DNA of 64,000 nucleotides from Oryzomonas japonica (lineage in GTDB: Bacteria; Desulfobacterota; Desulfuromonadia; Geobacterales; Pseudopelobacteraceae): assembly GCF_008802365.1 (NCBI RefSeq), contig NZ_VZQZ01000002.1, positions 62,001 to 126,000 of the forward strand. Direction: 5' to 3'. The notes beneath the pieces were generated by a model that worked only from the letters and a program-made list of their open reading frames with translations, did no database searches and was not told the origin of the DNA. Position numbers and translations under genes: made by a program. Of the stretch, positions 9,043 through 18,351 are shown in pieces (positions within the stretch are counted from its first letter, which is position 1; the number at the start of each line of letters is the position of its first letter).

Positions 9043-10185
9043 TCATCCCTTGCGCGGCGTCCAGACCACCTGTTTTTTCCCGAGAAGGAATTTGCCGAAA
9101 GCGTGTGCAGATGCCAGATTAAGCAGGACAAAATATCTGCTGAACGTCAGGAGTCTTCCCCATACTCCAGCACTCTTTGTTCGGGGTGCTGCTAAAGCGC
9201 CCACATACCCTGCATGCTGCAGCACCAGCATCACCGTATACCCTTCTCCATTCCCCAATAACAGCCAGTTAGTGACATAGGCAACAAGCAGAAACCAAAA
9301 GCAGAGATAACGCAGTACCTTGTGGGACCAGAGTTGCCAGGCAAAAAGAGGGTTAATCCCCGGCCACAACAACTGCCGCATGTCGAATAGAGCCCAGAAA
9401 GCACGCAGGGATACCCGGACCCGCATCCGGTACTCGTCTTCCGTATCCTTCAGGGTATGTTCCCACAGGACGGCCTCGGGCTCATATACGACCCGACACC
9501 CCTGTTCGATGACCTTGAGCGGTTGGACGAAATCCGGCAGTTGATCGGCGTTCATCGGCCTGTAGAGCGTCGCGCGTATGGCATCTATCCCACCATCCAC
9601 CCCGACCACCGAACCGAGGCGGGTCTCGATGGAACGAAGGGCATTCTCATACTTCATATAGGCGCTGCATCCCTCGCCGATAGGGGTGCCGTCCGGATTG
9701 GCGTAGATCATCTTACCGGTAACATACCCCACCTTTTCATCAGCAAAATTCGCCAGCAGTTTGCGTAACGTATCAGGAGCATAAAGGGAGTTGGCATCGG
9801 AAAAGATGATGATATCTCCCTTTGCCAGGGGGACGGCCATATTGAGAGCGCTGGTCTTGCCGGCACGGGGTTCCTGCCTCAGGAGGCGGACATCGTGGTC
9901 GGCGAAGCTTTGCACGATAACGTCGGTCCGGTCGGTTGACCCGTCCGAAATGACGATGATCTCCAGCTTATTCTGTGGGTATTCCAATCCAAGCTTATTT
10001 TCGATGGTGGTTGCGATTCCCTCCGCCTCGTTGTAGGCCGATATCAGAATCGTGACGGTCGGTTCGAACGTTTTTTTCCTGACCGTTTGGTGAAGGCAAG
10101 CCGCCAGACCGGCAGCAAGCAAGGGGTAGCCAGCATAGACATAAAAAACAAGTACCACTGACAAGAAAAAAAAGGTTTCAATCAT
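9043..10185 (-). CDS. Membrane glycosyltransferase family 2
   Basis: 380 aa. An N-terminal membrane segment (residues about 4-28) precedes a GT-A domain with ILISAYNEAEGI, IIVISDGSTDRT and IIFSDANSLYAP (DxD-like) and the VVGVDGGIDAIR acceptor-region motif. Two or three hydrophobic helices occur near residues 285-365. The arrangement resembles cellulose-synthase/hyaluronan-synthase-like processive or single-addition transferases. The clear QxxRW processivity motif is not seen, so a single-sugar transfer is more likely. It lies between epsI and the GT4 gene with gaps of 14 and 1 nt. Confidence 0.82.
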   Translation of the reverse strand: MIETFFFLSVVLVFYVYAGYPLLAAGLAACLHQTVRKKTFEPTVTILISAYNEAEGIATTIENKLGLEYPQNKLEIIVISDGSTDRTDVIVQSFADHDVRLLRQEPRAGKTSALNMAVPLAKGDIIIFSDANSLYAPDTLRKLLANFADEKVGYVTGKMIYANPDGTPIGEGCSAYMKYENALRSIETRLGSVVGVDGGIDAIRATLYRPMNADQLPDFVQPLKVIEQGCRVVYEPEAVLWEHTLKDTEDEYRMRVRVSLRAFWALFDMRQLLWPGINPLFAWQLWSHKVLRYLCFWFLLVAYVTNWLLLGNGEGYTVMLVLQHAGYVGALAAPRTKSAGVWGRLLTFSRYFVLLNLASAHAFGKFLLGKKQVVWTPRKG

Positions 10186-10199
10186 CGGCGGCTTCGCGT

Positions 10200-10856
10200 T
10201 TATGATCGAGTAATATAGCTGTAAAAAACGGGGTAAAAATCCTCAATAAAATCGAACACACGCTTCCGTACTGTCTCAATATTTTCTTCCCCCAATGGTG
10301 AATTGATCCGTACGAAGGCATTATCTTCACTCCGGCCTGAGAATTTATCCAAAACCATGGCAACTTTTTGCGACTGAGTGCTGTGAACAGCCTTTCCGTT
10401 TGCCTGAAACCAATAAACGACGAGTTCCCGGTCCCCCTGATGCTCAGCTATCATATAAGAGTATTGGATCGTTAGCTTCTGCTTGTTTTTCAGAACATAC
10501 TCTCCGTTTCCGCGATTGCCGATCTGCCACCCCTGCCCCTGAAAGCAGACCAAAGGATCATGGGCCGCTCCGACTTTCTTTACCGTGCGATAATACCCGA
10601 TGTATAGGTTGACGAGCCCTTTGTCGCGACGGTAGGAGTGATAGAGATAGTCGTCAAGTCTGAGTGCCTCGACGATAGGTGGGTCCATCGAAAAATTACT
10701 GATCAGTTGCCAGGTGCCGACCGGGGAAATACCCTGTTGCAGCGGTTCCTTCGTGATATTGGCTGCCCCCGCCTTGAAATGATCCTTGATAACGAACGTG
10801 GTACCAGCCAATAATATGATAAGAATTGCCAGCCGTACCGGTCTCACCGCTCGCAT
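10200..10856 (-). CDS. epsI: EpsI-domain protein of the exosortase A system
   Basis: 218 aa from ATG at 10856, overlapping the xrtA stop by 13 nt. A single N-terminal membrane anchor (LAILIILLAGTTFVI) is followed by a periplasmic domain containing YHSYRRDKGLVNLYIGYY, HDPLVCFQGQGWQI and ELVVYWFQANGK. These are features of the EpsI family that is encoded directly after, or fused to, exosortases in exopolysaccharide loci. The biochemical role is not established; it is thought to act with exosortase or polymer assembly at the inner membrane. Confidence 0.85.
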   Translation of the reverse strand: MRAVRPVRLAILIILLAGTTFVIKDHFKAGAANITKEPLQQGISPVGTWQLISNFSMDPPIVEALRLDDYLYHSYRRDKGLVNLYIGYYRTVKKVGAAHDPLVCFQGQGWQIGNRGNGEYVLKNKQKLTIQYSYMIAEHQGDRELVVYWFQANGKAVHSTQSQKVAMVLDKFSGRSEDNAFVRINSPLGEENIETVRKRVFDFIEDFYPVFYSYITRS

Positions 10857-11701
10857 AGTGCCAGCCCCTTTCCCGCCGACAGAAACAGGCCCAAGGCAAT
10901 CCCGAACACAGCAAGTCCCAAACACGTATGGAGCGGCCCTTCTGACAGGTCGATGGAGAGGAAATAGAGCGTTGAGATCAAGACGAAAATACGAAGGATA
11001 TTGACTGCGAGCGCAATAGGAATAGCCAGAAGTAACAGCGTTCCCCGCAGAATATTGGATCGCAAGGTAAAATATGCCAACACCGTTCCAAGGGTCAGCA
11101 TGGTCATAATCGATCGAAGGCCACTGCATGCCTGCACGACCTGGAACGTCCCTTGGGGAATTTGTATTATGTTTCCATCATGAAAAATCGGAATACCGAT
11201 GAATGATGCGAGTCCGACGCTTGCCTTGGTGACGAGCAATTGGAGCGGAATGGTCAGTCTCGCTATAATCTGGGCCGGGACAGGTATCATGAAGGCGAGG
11301 AACAATAGAGGGAGAAAACAGGCTCTGAAGACACCGTAGCCAAACAGAAAAATGACGGCACCCCAGAGAAATAGGATCATGGAAACCGACGCGATGGTTT
11401 GCATTTCTCCTATTTTTGAAACGGCATAGAGAAACAAGGCGCCTATTGCCAGCAGCAATCCCGACCATGAACCGATAGCCTGTTTTTCAAGAAAAACCTC
11501 TCGCTTTTGCCAGAGCATATAAGCAGCCAACGGCGCTATTATAAAGCCATGCGAATAGTCGTCGGAATAGGACCAGGCATGAACCAGGTTGGTGATGACG
11601 GGAAAGTAGGCGCAGACGAAAGCCATGCCGAAAACAGCCCAGAAGATGTACTGTAGTTGAACGCTACGCTCCGTAGATAATAATTGCTTTACAAACGGCA
11701 T
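10844..11701 (-). CDS. xrtA: Exosortase A
   Basis: 285 aa from ATG at 11701, which has AAGGGGAG at good spacing; the upstream in-frame ATG at 11740 lies inside the previous gene. About eight hydrophobic helices. The expected catalytic set is visible: cysteine in VVQACSGLRSIMTML, arginine in VNILRIFVLIS, and histidine in GPLHTCLGL. Exosortases are integral-membrane cysteine proteases/transpeptidases that process proteins with a PEP-CTERM tail. The gene order deacetylase-xrtA-epsI is typical of XrtA exopolysaccharide loci. No PEP-CTERM substrate gene was recognised in this window. Confidence 0.93.
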   Translation of the reverse strand: MPFVKQLLSTERSVQLQYIFWAVFGMAFVCAYFPVITNLVHAWSYSDDYSHGFIIAPLAAYMLWQKREVFLEKQAIGSWSGLLLAIGALFLYAVSKIGEMQTIASVSMILFLWGAVIFLFGYGVFRACFLPLLFLAFMIPVPAQIIARLTIPLQLLVTKASVGLASFIGIPIFHDGNIIQIPQGTFQVVQACSGLRSIMTMLTLGTVLAYFTLRSNILRGTLLLLAIPIALAVNILRIFVLISTLYFLSIDLSEGPLHTCLGLAVFGIALGLFLSAGKGLALCER

Positions 11702-11714
11702 CAAATACTCCCCT

Positions 11715-12629
11715 TTAAGAGCGCATAGAACAATCGGCAAAATACATCTGCTTCAGTGATGTGAATCTGAAGTCCGTCAGCAGGTGGTGAAAGCGTTGTG
11801 CCGTCTTGTGAAGATTAAGGTAGTGACGAAACGTGCTTTTGACGCCGGCGCCTCTCATTCGGGGTTGTTCCGGATCGAGCTCCCAGGGGTGCAGATAAAA
11901 AACGAACGATTTATTTTCGTTGGAATTAATACGCTGCAACCCCCACTTTGTGAATACATAGGGGAAAAAGCGGAAATATCCTCCCCCGGCAATTGGAATG
12001 TTTTTTCCGCAAATGTTTAAGGTTGTAATAGGAATTTCGAATATTCGCGGTGCAGCCCCGATTTCAGCACCTCCGATTTCGGGTGATTCCGTCTCCGGGT
12101 CCCAATCCCCATCGGTTTTACGAAGCACATTACAAGCGTAGCGGGGCCAGTCAGGAATCCCATAAAAATCATGGCTAATGGGGAATACACTTGAATCGTA
12201 AAGATACCCCGCCTCAACCAGCTCGTCGAAGGCCCAGAAAGAATTGCGTGCGATTGAATAACTGGGAGCGCGATACCCTATGACCGCTGTTCCAAGCAAG
12301 TCTTCAAGCACCGCCTTACTTTTGCGGATGTCGTCGCGAAATTCCTGTCTGGTTTGCTGGGTAACCCGTTGGTGGCCATACCCATGACAGGCGATCTCAT
12401 GTCTTCTTGCCTGAATTTCCTTAATTAATCGAGGTGTGCGTTCCGCAATCCACCCCAACACAAAAAACGTGGCGGTAACGCCGAATTCGTCGAGCATATC
12501 CAGTATGCGGCGAGTATTATCCTCAACCCGCAATGGGTAGGCGGCCCACTCATTGCGTTTCACGCAGCGCTCAAATGCCGACACTTGAAAATAATCTTCC
12601 ACATCGATGGTCAGGGCATTAAGAATCAA
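11715..12629 (-). CDS. XrtA-associated polysaccharide deacetylase
   Basis: 304 aa, no signal peptide. The NodB-type start LTIDVEDYFQVSAFE carries the metal-binding aspartate pair. ATFFVLGWIAERTPRLI, HEIACHGYGHQRV (metal-binding histidines) and IGYRAPSYSI follow. The C-terminal DUF3473-like part ends with FYLHPWELDPEQPRM. The set matches the deacetylase family found next to exosortase A. It probably removes N- or O-acetyl groups from the exopolysaccharide. Its start overlaps the stop of the outer-membrane gene by 4 nt (ATGA). Confidence 0.9.
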   Translation of the reverse strand: MILNALTIDVEDYFQVSAFERCVKRNEWAAYPLRVEDNTRRILDMLDEFGVTATFFVLGWIAERTPRLIKEIQARRHEIACHGYGHQRVTQQTRQEFRDDIRKSKAVLEDLLGTAVIGYRAPSYSIARNSFWAFDELVEAGYLYDSSVFPISHDFYGIPDWPRYACNVLRKTDGDWDPETESPEIGGAEIGAAPRIFEIPITTLNICGKNIPIAGGGYFRFFPYVFTKWGLQRINSNENKSFVFYLHPWELDPEQPRMRGAGVKSTFRHYLNLHKTAQRFHHLLTDFRFTSLKQMYFADCSMRS

Positions 12630-13879
12630 AAAGTCTTCCTCACTTCGACAATTCCACGGTTAATTTCTTTGGCGTCGGCCGCTCTGTCCACAGCATTACG
12701 ATAGGTTTCAAAGGAATACGTCACACCAAGGCTGATGTCATAATTGAAAGCATAGGTCAAGCCGCTTGTGGCGATGAAATGGTAGGGGAAATCGCCGGAA
12801 TTGCTCTGATAGAAATGTTCCGCTGTTGCGTTAAGGCTGACCGTTAGGCTCTGTATGATTTCGTGACGTCCATAGCCGGAGAAGGAAAGTTTACGCTGGC
12901 TACGAATATCCGTTTGCGTATTGACATACTCGGAATAGGTGCTTGACAGCCCAAAAGCCCCGCGGGGCAATACTTTGTCGATCTTCCCGATATAGTCGGT
13001 TTCTTTGGTCGAAACAGACTGCGGATCTTCGGTAGTTTGAGCCTTTGTTTCCACTGTTACCGTGGCGACCTCGAAGTCATGCGTAATGCCGGCATCCCAA
13101 AAATAATACGCAACATCATTGGCCTTGTCGAAGATCTGCCAGCTTCTGCCCAGTTTGCCGAAAACAAAAGACTTGTCGGCATATTGATATTTGAAACCAC
13201 CATAAACGTCATGCTTGTCGAAACGGCTAAGTGACGTTTTAGTGCGCGTAAATGCATACCCGGAAGTAAGACTCAGTTTGGGCGTCAATTCATAACTAAA
13301 ATCGGCAAGGGCGCCATGTTCGAACTTGTCGATGCTGGTTGCATCCCAATAACGGGTATCGGAATAGCGATAACCGGTTTTGAGCGTACTCTTTTCTCCC
13401 ATTTTCCAAAGCAGATACGGCGAAACGATAGCGATATTCTGGTCTGTCTGATTGAGAAAGAGGCTGCTTTGGGTGGTCACGTCACGGGTAACGTTAACGG
13501 ATACCCGGCGATAGGTTTCATTGAGATCGAGATAGAAAAAATTATCTACAAGCGCGATGTTCCCCTTCACCATGGCGTCGTGATTAAACTCGGCATCACG
13601 GCTGTGCCGCGCATAGTTGCGGTAGTCGAGCGTATAGGCCGTATCCCAATTCCAGAAGGGGGTCAGGTAATGAAGCGACGCTCCCGGCTGGACACGGGTA
13701 ATATAGTCGGTTCTCTTGCTGGCCGCGACCTCGTAGATGTTATCGTTGATCTCTTCACTTACCGCAAGCGATGGCTTAAACGCCATCTCAGCGGCGCAGG
13801 CCTGCCGAGCAATCCCCGTTACAAGGCCTGCTACGATCAGTGAGCATATCATCCAAGCCTGCCGGGAACAGTTCATCAT
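12626..13879 (-). CDS. XrtA-locus outer-membrane beta-barrel protein
   Basis: 417 aa with a signal peptide (residues about 1-29, cut near ACAA). The rest is built of alternating hydrophobic/polar strands rich in aromatic residues (TAYTLDYRNYARH, KLSLTSGYAFTRTKTS, LTVSLNATAEHFYQ) and ends in phenylalanine (EVRKTF), the usual mark of an outer-membrane barrel. It fits the 'PEP-CTERM system associated' barrel family (TIGR03016 type). It may serve in polymer export. The gene overlaps both neighbours by 4 nt. A second ATG at 13876 has better spacing to AGGAG and may be the true start. Confidence 0.75.
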   Translation of the reverse strand: MMNCSRQAWMICSLIVAGLVTGIARQACAAEMAFKPSLAVSEEINDNIYEVAASKRTDYITRVQPGASLHYLTPFWNWDTAYTLDYRNYARHSRDAEFNHDAMVKGNIALVDNFFYLDLNETYRRVSVNVTRDVTTQSSLFLNQTDQNIAIVSPYLLWKMGEKSTLKTGYRYSDTRYWDATSIDKFEHGALADFSYELTPKLSLTSGYAFTRTKTSLSRFDKHDVYGGFKYQYADKSFVFGKLGRSWQIFDKANDVAYYFWDAGITHDFEVATVTVETKAQTTEDPQSVSTKETDYIGKIDKVLPRGAFGLSSTYSEYVNTQTDIRSQRKLSFSGYGRHEIIQSLTVSLNATAEHFYQSNSGDFPYHFIATSGLTYAFNYDISLGVTYSFETYRNAVDRAADAKEINRGIVEVRKTF

Positions 13880-15063
13880 TTTCTCCTGCCGAAGGTATCG
13901 CCGCCAAAAACCCGGCGGACAAACCCCACATTCGTGGGTTCATGTGACATTTCCAGGGCATTATCGTCTTTATGGGGCGGGACGATTTCATCCAGTTTTC
14001 TGATAAGGCTGAATATCTGTGAATCGGCCTTTGCCATATGCGAGGTGACGCTATTCTGAAGTTGCGTGAAGCGATCCTGAAACTCAGTGATGACTGTTTG
14101 CACCGGGCTGCCGTTTGTCACCTCAAGCGCATCGATCCGCCGGGCAATATCGTTCAACTGAGCGCGCATATCATTATTTTCCAACAGGTGCGATGCAGCG
14201 CCGGCATCGGCCGACACCCCTTCCGGGGGGGGGACGGCCCCGCTTGACCAAAAATGGTTGTCGAAATCAAGATCCCCGATAACTTCGCGCACCATCTCGA
14301 CGGGAATCACCTTCATTTCTTCGGCAAATGCCGAAAGCATCAGAAAATCGCAGATAATGTTTATTAAGCGGGGAATTCCCCTGCTATAGCGGAAGATAAT
14401 GTCCAACGACTCAAATGGGAACTCCACAGCAAGGGCATTGCCGGCAACTTCCAGGCGATGCATTATGTACCGCTCGGTTTCCTGACGGTTTAGCGATTGT
14501 AAATGACAATTTATGCTGATTCGCTGCCGCAATTGGCGTAGCTCGGGGGTAGATAGAATCGCCCGCAGTTCGGGTTGTCCGACTAAAATAATCTGCAGGA
14601 GCTTACTGTCGGATGTCTCCAGATTGGAGAGCATCCTGACCTCTTCCAGAAGCTCCGGAGCGAGGTTTTGGGCTTCATCTATGATCAGGATCGGCTGATT
14701 GCCGCGCGCATACTGGTCAACCAGGAAATCATTCAAATCCCGGATCAGGGTAACCTTATCCTTCCCTTGGGTCTGAAGGCCGAAATCGTCATTGATCATT
14801 GCCAGCAGTTGCTCAGAGGTGACGCGGGTGTTAAAAACCTTGGCCAGGATCAACTGTTCATAGCGTTTATTGAGCAGGTTTCTAATTATTGTGGTTTTGC
14901 CTGAACCGACCTCTCCGGTAAGAAGAATGAAACCTGCTCGCTCTCTGATTCCGTAGTCCAGAAACGTCAACGCCTTTTTGTGCGACTTGCTCAGGTAGAT
15001 AAAACTTGGGTCGGGAACCAAGTCAAATGGTTTCATGCGTAAATTGAAAAATGTTTCGTACAT
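13876..15063 (-). CDS. XrtA-associated AAA ATPase (ExeA/GspA-like)
   Basis: 395 aa from ATG at 15063, since an upstream extension runs through the previous gene. It opens with MYETFFNLRMKPFDLVPDPSF, then LLTGEVGSGKTT (Walker A, near residue 50) and ILIIDEAQNL (Walker B, near 125). LSNLETSDSKLLQIILVGQPEL and RQRISINCHLQSLNRQET follow. These are hallmarks of the TIGR03015 family of exosortase loci, related to the ExeA/GspA secretion ATPases. The C-terminal 110 residues look less ordered and include a short helical stretch. A role in polymer export or secretion at the inner membrane is inferred. Confidence 0.88.
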   Translation of the reverse strand: MYETFFNLRMKPFDLVPDPSFIYLSKSHKKALTFLDYGIRERAGFILLTGEVGSGKTTIIRNLLNKRYEQLILAKVFNTRVTSEQLLAMINDDFGLQTQGKDKVTLIRDLNDFLVDQYARGNQPILIIDEAQNLAPELLEEVRMLSNLETSDSKLLQIILVGQPELRAILSTPELRQLRQRISINCHLQSLNRQETERYIMHRLEVAGNALAVEFPFESLDIIFRYSRGIPRLINIICDFLMLSAFAEEMKVIPVEMVREVIGDLDFDNHFWSSGAVPPPEGVSADAGAASHLLENNDMRAQLNDIARRIDALEVTNGSPVQTVITEFQDRFTQLQNSVTSHMAKADSQIFSLIRKLDEIVPPHKDDNALEMSHEPTNVGFVRRVFGGDTFGRRK

Positions 15064-15079
15064 ACGTGCTCCGCTTTTG

Positions 15080-15922
15080 TTATGTAGCTTTGTGGGGATA
15101 GTCGCGATAATATGAGTAGCGTTCGTCATGCCGGTCAAGTATGGCGTCGTTATACACCATTCCCAGTAGTTCGCACCCCTTGAGGGCTTCAACAGCTTCT
15201 TTGATGTTTTCATGGGAAGCAAGCCGCTCTTTTACGACAAACAGTACCCCATCCATCTGGTGGGCTAAGGAGCGTGTTTCCGCAAAGAGGAGGATGGGCG
15301 GTGTGTCGAATATGAGATACCGGTCGGGATAGCGGTATTTCATCTCTTCGATCAGCTCTTTCATTTTCTGCGACGTGAATAGCTCAACCGGGTTGCTGAC
15401 AATATGGCCAGCCGGTATTATGGAGAGCTTGCCAATACCAGTGGCAATGATCGTATCTCCGATATCCGTTCCATCGAGGAGGACGTCCGAGAGTCCTTTT
15501 CCGTTGTCAATATTGAGGTAGCGCTGGACAGAAGGACTGCGCAGATCTGCATCCACCAGCAGGACGGTGTGATCGAACTCCTGGGCCAGACTGATGGCAA
15601 GGTTGAGGGCGGTGAGCGTCTTCCCTTCGTGTGGTACCGCGCTGGTCACCATAATAGTGTTCTTGAAAAAATCCTCGCCTTTGGTCATTTTCACCAGTAC
15701 GGATTTTAGTTTTCGGTACTCTTCCGCCGTAGGTGAATGCGGATCGTTCAGATTGACGAGATACGGGTTGTCAGGTCTTATTTTGTGTGCTACGGACGGG
15801 ATTGGAGGAGGCTGAGACGGAATGGCCTTGAAAACGCGTTTTTGTGGATGTCCCTCGGAAGACGGGGCAACTTCATCCCTAAGCTGTGCCGCCTTTTCCA
15901 TGGCCTTTTCAATTCTGCTCAT
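15080..15922 (-). CDS. XrtA-associated BY-type tyrosine autokinase
   Basis: 280 aa cytoplasmic BY-kinase. Walker A-like VTSAVPHEGKTLTALNLA, Walker A' VLLVDADLRSPSVQRYL and Walker B YLIFDTPPILLFAET are present. The tail carries a tyrosine cluster (YSYYRDYPHK), the usual autophosphorylation site. It pairs with the membrane Wzz-like protein encoded 47 nt downstream-facing upstream of it; together they set chain length and control polymerisation. The separate kinase/Wzz arrangement is usual for XrtA loci. Confidence 0.9.
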   Translation of the reverse strand: MSRIEKAMEKAAQLRDEVAPSSEGHPQKRVFKAIPSQPPPIPSVAHKIRPDNPYLVNLNDPHSPTAEEYRKLKSVLVKMTKGEDFFKNTIMVTSAVPHEGKTLTALNLAISLAQEFDHTVLLVDADLRSPSVQRYLNIDNGKGLSDVLLDGTDIGDTIIATGIGKLSIIPAGHIVSNPVELFTSQKMKELIEEMKYRYPDRYLIFDTPPILLFAETRSLAHQMDGVLFVVKERLASHENIKEAVEALKGCELLGMVYNDAILDRHDERYSYYRDYPHKAT

Positions 15923-15969
15923 ATGTTAACCCTTTCGTGATACATCAGGTGTATCGACAGATGTCCTTC

Positions 15970-17466
15970 TTACCGCAAATACCCCTTGACGTCCTGAACA
16001 AGATTAGCCGGAGAAACGTAGGTAATCATTTTATCGACGTAGTTAAGTCCCAGCAGTTCCATTGCCGGAAAACAGAGCAGAAAAAGAAAATATACGCCGG
16101 CAATGGTAAACAGCCGCGTCGCGCGCTTGTGCTGTATGGCCGCCTCGCGCGGATTCAGTATATGAGGAATAACCGCCAAAATTGGCACACCGAATTCCTT
16201 GACAAAACTGGCATCTTTGACTGATGCGTCCATTTGTTCAAGAAGCAGCAGAATGCCAAAACTGCCGGCCAAACCACCGACGATTCCAAACAACATAATG
16301 GCAAGGCGATTCGGGCTTATGGGGGTCGCGGGGAGGACGGCAGGGTCGACAATACGAAACGTTGTTGATTTGTCCTGCACCTCCATCTGCTTTGAGACCT
16401 CTGACTGCCCGTGACGCGCGAACAGCTGGTCGTAGATATTTTTCTGGTTATTCCTTTCCAGTTCCAACTTATCGAGTTCAGCCTTTGCCGAAGGAATGTT
16501 TCTGAGCAGTGCTTGATTCGAAGCGATATTGCGACGCAGTCCATCTTCCGATATCTTGATGGCCGCGATCTCAGAATCGACTTTTGCCAGCTCGTTGGAG
16601 TCAAACGCTTGCCCGCCACCCGAAGCCTTCATCTGCTCCTTGATTGACTCGATTTCCGCTTTTACCGTGAGTACCCCGGGATAGCTATCGGTATATTGAG
16701 CCTGCAGCTCATGCAACTGTTTCTGCAGCGCAGACAGCTTCGAGCGCAAAGGGTCGCTGGTCGTTTTCGTTACCTGGCGCATTCCCTCCAACTGCCGACG
16801 CCTCATTTCCAGATCAATGAGTTTCTGCTGCGAAGCATTAATATCCTGGAAAAGTTTTCCCTCATCAATCGAGATGGCCGTTCCCTTCGCCCGCTTATAA
16901 GCGTTTACTTCATCTTGCGCCTTGTCCAATTTGGTTTTAAAAGCGGATATTTGTTCAGAAAGAAACTTGGTAGCGTCATAAGATTCACCGCGTTTTGATG
17001 AAGTATTCTCTTCAATATAAAGGCGAACCAATGTATTGACGACATCCTGGGCCAATCGTGGGTTACGGTCTTTATATGAAATTATGAACAAATCCTTGTC
17101 TTTTACTTGTACTACGATATTTTTCTGGAGCTTTTTTACGAGTTCTTCAGTTCCGGTATTACTATTTGGTGTCAGGTTCATATCAACACTGTCAGCGGTC
17201 TTGGCAAGCAGCGTGCGGCTGGTGATTGCATAGGTAAGCACTCTTATTGTGTCTTCCATGGATGGTGAAACAGTAAGACCTTTGACAAGCTCACTAATCA
17301 CATTTTTTTCAATAAAAACAGTACTTTTGGCTTCATATATTTTGGGAAGCGCAAAACTTACGATAGTAACTACCGTCATAATCAGCAAAGCCAGCGTCAC
17401 AAACAATTCTTTACGTCTGATTAAAAGCTGTCGATATTTTTTGAAATCAAGTTCCGAAGACTGCAT
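15970..17466 (-). CDS. Wzz-like chain-length determinant protein of XrtA locus
   Basis: 498 aa from ATG at 17466 with GAGG 5 nt upstream; a GTG six bases earlier is an alternative. N-terminal membrane helix (residues about 25-45, LALLIMTVVTIVSFALP), then a long periplasmic region with coiled-coil segments (residues about 180-390, rich in QKL, AEL and KLELERNN). Then comes the conserved PxxP-type motif ATPISPNRL and a second helix (LAIMLFGIVGGLAGSFGILLL). A third hydrophobic segment lies near 455-475. This matches the polysaccharide co-polymerase family (TIGR03007 type). It acts with the kinase next door to set polymer length. Confidence 0.87.
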   Translation of the reverse strand: MQSSELDFKKYRQLLIRRKELFVTLALLIMTVVTIVSFALPKIYEAKSTVFIEKNVISELVKGLTVSPSMEDTIRVLTYAITSRTLLAKTADSVDMNLTPNSNTGTEELVKKLQKNIVVQVKDKDLFIISYKDRNPRLAQDVVNTLVRLYIEENTSSKRGESYDATKFLSEQISAFKTKLDKAQDEVNAYKRAKGTAISIDEGKLFQDINASQQKLIDLEMRRRQLEGMRQVTKTTSDPLRSKLSALQKQLHELQAQYTDSYPGVLTVKAEIESIKEQMKASGGGQAFDSNELAKVDSEIAAIKISEDGLRRNIASNQALLRNIPSAKAELDKLELERNNQKNIYDQLFARHGQSEVSKQMEVQDKSTTFRIVDPAVLPATPISPNRLAIMLFGIVGGLAGSFGILLLLEQMDASVKDASFVKEFGVPILAVIPHILNPREAAIQHKRATRLFTIAGVYFLFLLCFPAMELLGLNYVDKMITYVSPANLVQDVKGYLR

Positions 17467-17507
17467 ATGCACCTCACAAGCAATATTTTACGTGAACCGG
17501 CCGCCAC

Positions 17508-18317
17508 TTAAAAAAGGCTTTCCTTGACAAGGACGTAATCACCCGCCTCCAACACCAAATTCTGGGACAGGTCGCCTTGTTTAAAGAGTTTTTTAGCCTT
17601 AACTTCCAGGGATTGTTCCTTTTGCCCGACCTTTCTCCTGATTATGATATCATCCTGGTCCGCGAACTTGGTGAAACCTCCCGCTTCGAGTATCGCCTCC
17701 ATGACCCTCATGCCCTCCCGATACTCAACGGCCTTTGGGGTGAGGACGGCGCCGAGGATATAGACATTTTTATCCAGCAGGAGCGGAATGAACAGTGAAT
17801 CGCCGGACTCAAGCAGTATATCATTCTCCGACTCTCCCTTGATAAACAGCTTATAGAAATCTTCTTTCACTCTTTTCCCGTTTCTCAACAAATATGCTCT
17901 CCGGAGATCGGCTGTCTTGACCTCGCCAAGCGTGCATAACAATTGCAGGAGCGTTGTCCGCCGTTGGAGGTCATAGACCCCCGACTTGATCCCACCGCCA
18001 TAAATATACACTTTGCTGTTGGTGATATCTCTAACGGTAACCGTAACAATAGGATTCTTCACCAGTTCCCTGAGTCGTGTCCCCAAGGACACCTGCAACT
18101 CCTTGGGGGTCACGCCGCTGGCAGCCACATCCCCCAGGCCCGGAACGGTAATCTTGCCGTCCGGGCGTACTTTCACGGAGAAGGTCAGTTCTTTTACCCC
18201 CCATACGGAAATATCCAGGCCATCACCTTCGCCGATCACATAGTCCGCCGCGCCGGATGCCAAGGGGACCATCAAGAAAAGCATACCTATACATGCCGCC
18301 ATCAGATTTATTCTCAT
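17508..18317 (-). CDS. Polysaccharide export protein (Wza/EpsE-like, SLBB)
   Basis: 269 aa from ATG at 18317 (GAGGAATTT upstream). Signal peptide to about residue 22 (MVPLASGAA), then the export motif YVIGEGDGLDISVWG, KVRPDGKITVPGLGDV and NPIVTVTVRDI (Poly_export domain), followed by two SLBB-type repeats (VYIYGGGIKSGVY, NVYILGAVLTPKAVEY). Periplasmic or outer-membrane export channel component of the exopolysaccharide. No lipobox cysteine is evident at the cleavage site, unlike classical Wza. Sits between the initiating transferase and the Wzz-like gene. Confidence 0.87.
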   Translation of the reverse strand: MRINLMAACIGMLFLMVPLASGAADYVIGEGDGLDISVWGVKELTFSVKVRPDGKITVPGLGDVAASGVTPKELQVSLGTRLRELVKNPIVTVTVRDITNSKVYIYGGGIKSGVYDLQRRTTLLQLLCTLGEVKTADLRRAYLLRNGKRVKEDFYKLFIKGESENDILLESGDSLFIPLLLDKNVYILGAVLTPKAVEYREGMRVMEAILEAGGFTKFADQDDIIIRRKVGQKEQSLEVKAKKLFKQGDLSQNLVLEAGDYVLVKESLF

Positions 18318-18351
18318 AAATTCCTCACGAAACAGGGATATTGGCAGAGCG